Shown here one piece after another: positions 11,901-20,960 of a stretch of 64,000 bases of DNA (position 1 is the first letter of the stretch; every line of letters starts with the position of its first letter). Made by a program: the position numbers and the translations under genes. The DNA is from Gnetum montanum (lineage: Eukaryota; Streptophyta; Gnetopsida; Gnetales; Gnetaceae), in the NCBI GenBank assembly GCA_015680685.1, contig MNCI01029550.1:447290-511289 (forward strand), written 5' to 3'. The notes beneath the pieces were generated by a model. That model did no database searches and was not told where the DNA came from. It saw only the letters and a list, made by a program, of their open reading frames with translations.

Positions 11901-12704
11901 CCCTTTCCTAAACCATACCCCTCGCTCTCCCATACATATCTGGGGAGGAGGAGCATTGGCCATAGGTATGCTTACATGACACAGGACTCCTCTGATCTCT
12001 AAAAAAATCAAGATTGGCCTTATCCCCACACTACACAATGCAACCCGCGAGTGTTAGCATCATATCTAAGAGTAATGTGCATGCAACATAGCAATACCTA
12101 GAAGTTCATACATATAGCGTAGCATAACCCCCTTTCCACACATAGCATAGCAAGAACATGAAAGCAGTAGCATAGAAAAAATAGCCTAGCATAGCAATAG
12201 AGTAATTAACCCTAACAAGGTAATTAACAATACACTTAACCAAACACGTGTTACACTCTCGCATCACGCATGGCCCGACCTTCCTGAAGGCCCTACGCCA
12301 TGCCTTTCGAAGGGCAAGTAACTTAAACTACACAAACCCTTGCGGTTATGATAACCATTGCGATGATAGTTTAAGAGACCTTGCATGCAATGACGGCGTA
12401 GTATTTGTGGATTTGCCATGGCCGAAACTGCAACAGAGGCGATGCAAATGCCAAAATAGTACAACGACAGAAAATGCAAAAAAAAAAAACTAAGGCTACG
12501 ATGCAAAATGGAAGTTGAAAACAATAGAAGCAAAGAAAAAATGATAACAGAATCTTGAAAAAATAGAGGAAACACAGCAGCCTACCTGGTCAATGACGTG
12601 TCCTTCCGCGTTGTGATGCACACTTGTGTCACTTGCCCTAGGGTCTGCTTCACCTCTTTGACCTTTGCAAGTGCCAAATTCATGCGTTCCTTCTTCGGAG
12701 CCAT
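8998..12704 (-). pseudogene. Antisense intron-bearing captured gene (FCP1-like and PF20167-like exons)
   Basis: This is a minus-strand gene model lying antisense to the flanking Tat blocks. The inferred start is at 12704 (MAPKKERMN). Inferred exons: 12586-12704; about 11581-12033; 11209-11515; 10072-11124; 9401 to an undefined start near 9950; 8998-9288. Donors look canonical (GTAAGT at 11208 and 9400, GTGAGT at 11580, GTAAAT at 10071, GTAGGC at 12585) and several acceptors are plausible (TTGCAG before 11124, CTCTCAG before 9288). The second exon resembles an FCP1/NIF HAD-phosphatase domain (GVLCHVS, then DFLQFLLNYFSVIVWS, then NTLFL). The long exon resembles the plant-transposon domain PF20167 (VVIEINDQLFMNLFDVP). 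It is followed by a Glu-rich tract and a charged, helix-prone C-terminus. Several in-frame stops (mostly TAG) show that it is dead. The family calls are by eye. Confidence 0.55.
11581..12033 (-). pseudogene. FCP1/NIF-like phosphatase exon (within the antisense gene)
   Basis: Reading on the minus strand, a hydrophobic strand followed by EIRGVLCHVS matches the place of the D-x-D/N-G-x-L-x-H motif of FCP1-type phosphatases; the first catalytic Asp reads as Glu. VWFRKGTRDFLQFLLNYFSVIVWS then fits the family's R/K-PG-x2-EFL-x8-GVWS block (quoted here in parts: DFLQFLL and VIVWS). Near the exon end NTLFL is followed by residues that no longer give the DDSP motif. The missing Asp residues make catalysis unlikely. 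It could be another HAD-like domain. The exon lies between a canonical donor (11580) and a TGTAG acceptor (about 12034). Confidence 0.5.
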
Positions 12705-13034
12705 TGCCTTGCTTGTAGATTGTTTTCTTGTTGTTGTGCAGAAAATCACTTTGCTCACTATTAGCACAATCGCTCTATGCTCCGAAATCACCTTGCACTC
12801 TAGATATGGGCTCTACGCTCTTACGATGAGAATGGTAAACTTACCAAGGTTTAATCCCTATTTATGGCCATAATGGTAAAAAAGGAAAAATTCCTACTCT
12901 CTCTCTCCATTTAATGCAGAGCGTGCCATACAGCGTACCATGCTTACCACGACATCATAACATTGTTAGCATTAAAACCTTGACACGCTTTGCTTTCCCG
13001 AAAAATGAAAAAAAAATACATTTTCGATTATCAC
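12705..13034. other. Spacer between antisense gene and hairpin array 2
   Basis: Apart from an unplaced extension of the first exon's frame to 12791 and a short CT-rich run near 12897, I see nothing coding. The upstream region of the antisense gene would be here, but no convincing TATA box was identified on the minus strand. Confidence 0.4.
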
Positions 13035-13410
13035 GGTCTGAAAAGATCTTAAACTAGTAACCGTAGCATAGTTGCATTTTCACCGGTCCGAAAAGACCTT
13101 AAACTAGCATCTTTTTTAGCGTAGCGTCCCATTCTCGTTAATGGTCTGAGAAGACCTTAAACTAGCAAACCCCAGTGCAGTTGCAACTTTCGTGGTCTGA
13201 AAAGATCCTAAAACTAGCATGTTTCGATCTGATATACATTCATAGTCTGCAATGATGTTAAACTAGCAATCTCACGTTCTTGCATTGGTAGTTTGACATT
13301 TTCTTTCCTCAGTAGCATCGCATTTTCACATCGATAGTCTTACATTTCCTATTTTAGCGGCTTTGCATCTCCACGACATAATGGTCTACCATGACTTTAA
13401 ATTGGCAAAA
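13035..13410. repeat. Hairpin repeat array 2 (GGTC/GACC units)
   Basis: Four units with a GGTC-N6-GACC or GATC stem lie at 13035-13048, 13085-13098, 13143-13156 and 13194-13207. Each is followed by TTAAACTAG or CTAAAACTAG. Two weaker units lie near 13242 and 13384. Compared with array 1, GGCC/GGCC has become GGTC/GACC, a change in both arms that keeps pairing. The array ends about 120 bp before the pol frame. Confidence 0.75.
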
Positions 13411-13529
13411 ATTTCAATCTCTACATCATGCATTTCGGCATTGCTTCACAAATTTTTGTCACATATGATTGCTACCAATAGGTGCCTCTCAACTAGGGTT
13501 TTATCTCATTTTTTATAGGTTAAATAGAA

Positions 13530-16500
13530 ATGGAAATCCATAGCGATCTCTCCGCACCTTTATCCCTAGCAGGTCCACATGGCAAGCTCACGAGACAATT
13601 GAACCCAGACCTAATCGACTGGGGGTCAACCACAACTTGCACCATAGCATCTTTAGGGGCATCCCCAGACTGGCCCGAGCATCTAGTCCAAACCCTAGAT
13701 TTGGAGGCTAGGGATGTAACTGAGGATCCTCTCGTCAAGACGCTTGTGACCACATCCAAGGGGGAGGTAAAAACATTAAATCTTAGCTCCCTCCTAGACA
13801 CACAGACACACGAAAATGTAGCCAAAATTCTGCAAGACAACATCAAAGTCTTTGCATGGTCCTACAGTGACATGCCAGGTTTAGACCCGCGGCTAATACA
13901 ACACAACATCGTCCTGGACCTGCGCATGAAGGTGGTTAAGTAGAAGGCTCGCAAAGTCAAACCAGAGATCACACTAGCTGTAAGGGATGAAATCACCAAG
14001 CTATACCAAGTTGGTTTCATTCACACAGTTGACTATTCGGAATGGGTGTCCAACATCATTGTGGTTTCTAAGAAAATAGGAGGAATATGAATCTGCATAG
14101 ACTTCTAGGATCTAAACAAAGCAATGATCAAAGATGACTACCCACTTCCTAGCATTAATCAACTCATTGACACTACAGCTAGTCATGCTTTGTTATCCTT
14201 TATGGATGGCTTTTCAGGCTACAACAAAATTCGCATCAACCCAGAGCATCAGCTAATGAAAACCTTGATAACCCCATGGGGGACATTCTGTTACACCATG
14301 ATGCCGTTTGGGCTCAAGAACACTCGAGCAACCTACCAGCGAGCCATGACTTACATCTTCAGTGATTACATCCTAGAAACACTAAATGACTATGTGGATG
14401 ATATAGAAATCAAGTCTAAAGAGGTAGCTGATCATGCATGCGATCTAGGAGTAGTCCTCAAGTGTTGCCAAATGCATGACTTACGCCTTAATCCTAAGAA
14501 GTATGTCTTCGGTGTGAAAACTGGATGCATGTTAGGATTCATGGTATCAGAGGCTAGAATAAGGATGGACCTTGACAAAGTCAAGGCCATCGTCAACCTA
14601 GCACCTCCTACAAACCTCAAAGAGCTATGTGGGTTGCAGGGTAGGGTACAGTTCATTCGAAGGTTTATAGCAAAGTTGACTGACAAGTTACACCCCATGC
14701 AACATCTTCTAAAGAAGGGGGTTGACTTCAAGTGGACAACCCAGTGTCAACAAGCCTTCGATGACTTGAAGGAAGAGCTCTCGCACCTCCTGACAGTGCA
14801 CCTGCGACAAAGAAACAAGCCTTTCTTCATATACCTTGCCACCTCCGACACATCTATCGTGGCACTGCTATGTCAGAAATGGAATGATGGGTTTGAGACA
14901 CCAGTGTACTACCTAATTCATGCACTAATAGTGCATGAGGTGAAATACAACGAAGTGGAGAGGAATTGCCTTGCCTTAGTGTTCACAATAAAAAAGTAGA
15001 GGCAGTACCTGTTCCACAGCATGATCAACATCATTTGCAAAAGCCACATACTTTGGGCTATCATTAACAACTTGTATGAAAGCAGCAGGATAGCTCGATG
15101 GAAAGAAATAACCGCAGAGTTCAACCTGCACTATGTAAGCCAATCGTTGACCAAGGGTCAAGCCATAGCAACGCAGCTCATGGCGTCACCCATCGACGAC
15201 CACGTGACCATAGATCCCAAATTCCCAGTTGAACATGTTGGCATTATCAATATCGTCCCTTCATAAATAGAAGCTACTCTACACTTCAACGATGCTTTAA
15301 CCGTGCGAGGAGGTAGCACAGCTACCGTCATTTCATTCCCCTCTAGGGAAATGCACCTGTTTGCCTATCGTTTTACGTTCCCATGCACCAACAATGTGGC
15401 AGAGTATGAGGGGCTACTCAGAGGCCTCTTTGTTGCCCAAACACTATGCATACAACACTAGTTGTGAATCAAATCACCACGGTCTATGCCTGCAAAGCTA
15501 TGCACCTACAACCCTACTATGACCTAGCAAAAAGCTTGCTTAAGCAATTTGTAACCATCGATGTGCAACACGTGCCATGCAACAAAAACACCATGGTAGA
15601 TGCCTTAGCAACCCTTGCGTTAAACATTCCACCACACTCATTTGCAAGTCTACCAACTTTGATTGATGAATTTATTGAGCCTATCACTCAAGCGGGAAAC
15701 GTGGCCTCTGTCAGCGCTGCGGATACCCAGGAGTGGTACACCAACATTAAAGCCTACCTACAACACAGAAAACCCCCAAGTGGACTAAAATCTGCTTAGA
15801 GAGTTGTGATCTGAAGGCGTGCCTAGAAATATATGCTCATGGGAAATGAAGCCATGTGCCAACGTTCTTACGATGGGATATTGCTGGCATGCATGGGTGG
15901 GGAGTAGGCATAGAAGGTAGTTAATGAAGTGCATGAAGGGCTGTGCAGTAGACACATAACACCTAGGGCCATGGCTGCGAAAATTAGATGCCTAGGATAC
16001 TATTGGCCCACATGGAGCGTGAATGCCTGTCGAAAGTCAAGACATGTGACACATGCTAGAGATACACAAATCTCATACACATCTCACCTACAGACCTACA
16101 CCCAACGCAAATCATGTGGTCTTTCAAATGATGGGGACTAGACCTCATAGGACCCATCACGCCTAAGTCTTCTGCAGGGCATAGCTTCATTATCATTGCC
16201 ACCGAGTATTTTACTAAGTGGGTGGAAGCTATTACCCTAAGGAAAACAACGTCTTAGCAAATTTGCCATTTCATCCTAGGTAACATCGTAACAAGGATTG
16301 GGCTACCAATGACTATTGTGACTGACAATGGGCCACAGTTCAGTAATACAGAAACCCAAACCTTCTATAGCAATCTAGGCATTAAGTAATCATTTTCCTC
16401 ACCGTACTATCTGCAGGAAAACAGGCAGGTAGAGGCTACAAATAAGTCCATCATCAACTTGCTGAAGCAGATGCTTGGCAACAGCAAGAGGCGTTGGCAT

Positions 16501-16975
16501 GAGCAAATCCTCTATGTTCTCTAGGCCTATAGAACGATGTGCAGAACTGCGATAAGTAAGACTCGTTACAGCCTTGTTTATGGATCTGAAGCTGTGTTGC
16601 CTCTTGAGTTGTAGGTACCATCACTCCGAATGATCCTCGCGGATATCATAAGCGAAGCCCAGAACAACGAGTTGCAGACAATTAACCTCGACTCAATGGA
16701 GGAGGATCACACATAGATGCTGAGCCACATAGAGTGATACCAAAGAAAGCAACAACAAAAGCACCATGCAGACCTGCATCGATGGCTAGTACAAAAGGGA
16801 GACCTCATCCTCAAGGCCATCCACGAGCATGTGAGCAAATTCTCATCCAACTAGGAAGGCCCTTACATGGTCACCAAAGCCTTTGGGAATGGAGCCTTTA
16901 AACTAGCCGACATGGATGGCAACGAGTTTTCCAACCCAGTGAATCACTTGTACCTCAAGCCATACTACATATGAA
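13530..16975 (+). pseudogene. pol: Tat/Ogre-like gypsy pol: RT, RNase H, second RNase H, integrase
   Basis: A decayed pol reads on the + strand. The start at 13530 is the first Met of a long open frame and follows a splice-acceptor-like TTTTTTATAG (13510-13519). RT (about 13960-14560) keeps SFMDGFSGYN, PFGLKN and the catalytic YVDD (about 14391-14402). RNase H follows (about 14750-15250). A second RNase H (about 15280-15660), the mark of the Tat lineage, keeps CTNNVAEYEGLL and DALATLAL, but its first catalytic motif reads NDA and the middle Asp region seems deleted near 15460. Integrase (about 15900-16975) has a damaged zinc-binding region, a core with the first Asp in the GLDLIGPI-type motif (about 16140), TDNGPQFS and QVEATNKS, and a C-terminal KPYYI end. 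At least ten stops interrupt it, mostly TAG or TGA where CAG, CGA or TGG is expected. Confidence 0.92.
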
Positions 16976-16995
16976 GCATGGCAACATCAAACAAT

Positions 16996-17350
16996 GTCCG
17001 CTATGACGTTAAACTAGCAACGCTAGCATCAAGCACCGTCCGCTACAACAATAAACTAGCAACAAGATCAAGCAGTGTCCACAATGACATTAAACTAGTG
17101 GCATTGAGTAGCATTCGCTACGATGTTAAACTAGTGATAGCAATAAGTAGCATCTGCTATGATGTTAAACTGGCGGCAACTGTCCGCTATGACGTAAAAC
17201 TGGCACCGCTAGTCCACTATGACTAAAACTGGCATGACATGTCCACTATGACGTTAAACTGGGATGTATGATTTGCTGGGACCTTAAACCAGCATAGCAG
17301 TCTGCTGGGACTCTAAACCAGCACACAGTCTACCAAGACCTGAAACTGGG
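16996..17350. repeat. Hairpin repeat array 3 (covarying stems)
   Basis: Eleven units follow directly after integrase. Most hold GTC-N6-GAC followed by TTAAACTAGC. A second, longer dyad overlaps it with arms that change together: GCTA/TAGC (17000-17003 with 17015-17018), CCAC/GTGG (17079-17082 with 17098-17101), GCTGG/CCAGC (17275-17279 with 17289-17293, and 17304-17308 with 17318-17322), CCA/TGG (17333-17335 with 17347-17349). Confidence 0.8.
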
Positions 17351-18385
17351 TTCGTGTCACGTCTCTAGTATGCATCTATGCCAAGTACACATCGAACGAG
17401 CATGCACAGTGTCAACGTGTGGGTGGGACGTCATAGCTCCAGAGCATAGTTCACGACGCAATGGGGACATGGTCTAGAACGCGTGCAACACCACCATCCT
17501 TGGCATCATGTGAACCCTCCAGAGATGTCATATGGCATTACACTGGCCCTCTAGACCTACTATCACCATGACCCACCACCCTGACGCTAGTTCCTGTAGC
17601 TGGAGTTCCAGCAGTATTGTGGCCCAACCATAATATTGTTACTCTCCAGCTCCCTGCCAATGCCTAAGCTCACACGATGTTTAGCTATGTGGTAGTTGAT
17701 CCCATAGCTGAATTGAGAATGCATGCCTTTAGCAAGGATTCCAGAGCATCTGCACCCATAGCAACTCCCAGAACCTTCAAAGCTAGTTCCTCCATGCCGA
17801 CGCTTCCAAGGCCACTGCTGGCCTTCCTGCTTTGGACACCGTGCACTAGCATGGGTGTCCAAGAGCTTGAACAACATCTACAGCAAGAAAAACTCCTGCC
17901 CTTGCTTTGCATCTCACTCTTCATCGTGCCTATAGGGTGTGGACGAGAGTACTCCCAAGCCTCAGCAGCAAGTGCTACGACATCACGAAGTAAGTGCCTT
18001 GACTAGCTCAACTACTTCAGAGTGCAAATTCCATGATGTGCGTAACATAGCTCGCTGCATGGAAAGCATTTGTAGGCAGGTTAAAATCCTTTGTAGATGT
18101 AACACAACTCATCCAGTGAAGGAAACACCTATCCTACAAGAGGTTGAAGAACATTGCTAGTCAAAGATGAAAACGTGAACAAGTCCCTCATGAGCACTCT
18201 AACAAGGGACTCTACTAAACATCATCTTTGCTCTCTACCTTAACCTTTGCAAAACCAGTGCAACACTCTCAAGCATAGCCAAGTGACATCCTGATAGTCA
18301 TCGAGTGGCAATATTAGCATTGTGTCTTCTGTGGTGATTCATTTTCTTTGTTAATGTCTCTCGAGCCATCCTCCAGATGTCAACA
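17351..18385 (+). other. 3' noncoding region of the Tat-like pol element
   Basis: No recognised coding sequence. Open frames at 17587-18006 on both strands overlap each other and show no known motif. Its last 60 bases resemble those before the PPT at 7100. Confidence 0.5.
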
Positions 18386-18397
18386 AAGAGGGGCCAA
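18386..18397 (+). promoter_or_regulatory. Polypurine tract, Tat-like pol element
   Basis: AAAGAGGGGCCAA runs to 18397 and is followed at once by TGAAACACC, the start of the LTR. It is a match to the junction at 7100-7122. Confidence 0.8.
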
Positions 18398-19849
18398 TGA
18401 AACACCCTAAAATTTGAAGTCATTCTTACTTCACCAGGCCTTTACAATTTGCACAGTGTTACGACAGTTCTTCAGGAGATGGATGCTCTGATTTTCAAAT
18501 TATCCACTTCAGTAAGTTCTCTAAGTTAGGGAGTCTTGCTATGCTACGCTACACCATGTAGCGTAGCAAACTTTAGAAGACATTTTCAGAAGTACAATGC
18601 TATGCTACGCTACGCTATGTCAACGTAACACAATGTAGCAAAAGCTAGACGACCAGTCCCCTCGCTCGACTTCGAGTCCTTCGACAATGTCTACTTCCAT
18701 CAGAAAGTGGCAAACTTGGCTAAATTAAGTCATGTTTAATGCTACGCTATGCTAAGCTATAAGGCGCAGTGAGGTGTAGCAATTCTGCGAAAGTGACAGA
18801 AGGTAATTCAAAGGGTTGGATCAGCAAGTTCGCAAGTTTCATAGTGCAAAAGAAAAAGTTCGTAGATTGGCGATGTTTTTGCGACTAAGGATAGTTGCTA
18901 TGCTATGTAGCGTAGCACAGCACAGCAAGTCTATGACAAACAATTAGCATACTTCAAAGATCTTCAATGCATGTAGCAAAACACAACGCAATTTCTTGCT
19001 TCATCTGGTGGCTACACTACACTATGCTATGCTGTGTAGCATAGAACAACGTAAAAAGATGCTACGCCATGCCAAACATGCTACGCTACAAGGCACGTAA
19101 AATGTGGTAAGCAGATGCATGACATCAATGCACCTCACCTAATCGCACCGTTGCTTTGACAACATAATTACGGCATGGCAGGCTCATAATTATGGCATGG
19201 CAGGCTCACCCAACGGTCATAAAGGCACGTGCAGCATAGACAGGTCAGCATAAGCCTAAGACACGTGGCATTCAAACTGCATCTTTCATGCACCCTTGGT
19301 CCTATAAATACCCCAATGAGCAACGTTTAAAGGACTTTTGGACTTTTTTTGGATTCGTTCTTTTCCGCTCCTATGATCTCCCTGACATCTTGGCATTCTA
19401 ACTCTTAGACTCTCGAGCATTATAAGCTTTCTGTTTAACACTGTAAACAGTTAGCATTCTCAATTGGCATTTTTGTTCTATTCTCTTCTACCACTTGGTA
19501 GTACTTTGCATTGTTAACGCCAGAGTCCGCGTTCAAGCTCACGGCCCTCTGGCTCTACACATCTCAGTTACTCTCGAGATCTTTGCACTCCTCAACGTTG
19601 TGCAACCGATTATATCCATCTTGATAGAGCGAGGTCATAGCTTTGAAGCAGTGCATATTTTCTAACTGCATTTTACATTATCTCTTATTTACTGTTGCAT
19701 TTTACATTATTTTCTATCTCTTTTGCATCTAAGAATCACTTCGTGCTATCAATCTCATTTTTCTTTAAATCACACGTTGCAAAAGGTTATATAGACACCG
19801 ACTAAGTCCCTGTCTAATCGACCAGACTATTCAGGGTGCCCCATTTTCA
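18398..19849 (+). mobile_element. 3' LTR of the Tat-like element (1452 bp)
   Basis: The LTR starts TGAAACACC after the PPT and ends GGTGCCCCATTTTCA (19835-19849), so the ends form an imperfect inverted repeat with TG...CA termini. U3 carries TAGC/GCTA-rich palindromic repeats (18538-19090), followed by a TATA box (TATAAAT, 19303-19309). The next five bases, TCCCC (19850-19854), are a candidate target-site duplication, but the matching 5' copy is not in the window. Confidence 0.75.
18538..19090. repeat. GCTATGCTACGCTA/TAGCGTAGC palindromic repeats in U3
   Basis: Dispersed copies of GCTATGCTACGCTACAC and its reverse complement, such as TGTAGCGTAGCA, occur at about 18538-18570, 18598-18640, 18740-18775, 18897-18925 and 19013-19095. 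Inverted pairs would fold (GCTACGCTAC with GTAGCGTAGC). They end about 210 bp before the TATA box. Confidence 0.75.
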
Positions 19850-19856
19850 TCCCCAT

Positions 19857-20960
19857 CTAGCACGGCCCTCCCGCGGAGACGGGGTCAAGACCGTGGCCAG
19901 CCAACAACCCCTTGAAATTTTCTAGCCACTGATGTTTTCGGTCACTACACATGGCTCCTGAAGGAAAAATTGCATAAATAATGTAAGGTCCTTCCCACAG
20001 TGTTTGAAATTTGGTCTGTTGGGACACATGTGTGTGGTTCCTGTAGAGAACCTTATCTCCTGGTTGGTACTTAACTCTCCTAATTTTTAGGTCATGATGT
20101 TGTTTATTAAATGCTTTGTGCAACGCATTAGATGACAGGGTAGCTAGTCGGTTCTCATTTAGCAAGTTAAGAGTCATCAACCTTTGTTTTTGTGCTAGAT
20201 TAAGATCAATGTTAAGGTCACATGTTGTGGCTAGTGTATGAAGCTTAGTTTGGATAGAGAGTGTTGGAAGTTTTCCATACACTAACTCATAGGGAGAGTA
20301 GCCTATAGGGAGTTTCCATGTGGAGCGATATGCCCAAAGAGCATCATTCAGTTTAGTGCTCCAATCTTGCCTATATTTACTAATAGTTCTGGTCAGTATC
20401 TTGGTAATCTCCTTGTTAGTGACCTCATCTTGACCATTTTCTTAGGCATGGTATGGTGTAGTCAATTTGTGCTCAACCCCTAAGCATTGCATTAGCTTTC
20501 AAAAAGTTGCACTTGTAAAGTATGTACCATTATCTAAGATAAGTGCATGTGGCACACCAAACCTGTTGACGACTTGTTGTTGAAAAAATCATGCATTTGT
20601 AGAGGATGTGCAATCTTTAACGGCAACTACTTTAGCCCATTTTGTTAAGTAGTCTATGGTAACTACGATGTAAGCTTTTCCATTGGACATTGGTGTAATG
20701 GACCCCATGAAATCAATCCCCAAAATGTCAAAGGGTTCTAGCAGTTGAATCCATTGTTGTGAACCCTCCATTCTAGTAGTTATTCCCCCATCACGTTGAC
20801 AACGTTCACAAGATTGGACGAAGTGATGGGTGCCCCAGAACAAAGTAGGCCAATAATACCCTGCAAGCAGGATCTTAATAGCCATTCATCTCCCAGCATA
20901 GTGATCCTCACAAGGGCCCTCATGAGCATCTTGGAGAAATCTCAGTTGATCTCTATCGGG
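19857..20960 (-). pseudogene. Element A integrase
   Basis: This is the retroviral-type integrase of a gypsy element, which inserts the cDNA into the genome. From the N-terminus (right) there is a zinc-binding HHCC region ending CERCQRDGG (about 20790-20820), then a core with GIDFMGSI (first Asp, about 20707), LDNGTYFTS (second Asp, about 20535) and GQDEVTNKEI (Glu, about 20425). The C-terminal region contains YQPGDKVLYRN and LWEGPYIIY. An in-frame stop lies after the CTSSTNA run (about 20587) and others near 20500 and 20440. The frame 19857-20282 is open. There is no chromodomain, consistent with Athila rather than a chromovirus. Confidence 0.9.

Noticed and set aside
17587-18006. Overlapping ORFs on both strands after Tat integrase
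   Set aside because: No recognisable domain and mutual overlap; probably noncoding 3' region.
7114-19849. Treating 7114-8990 and 18398-19849 as the two LTRs of one element
   Set aside because: Both follow a PPT, which marks 3' LTRs, and their bodies do not align beyond the first 25 bp or so.
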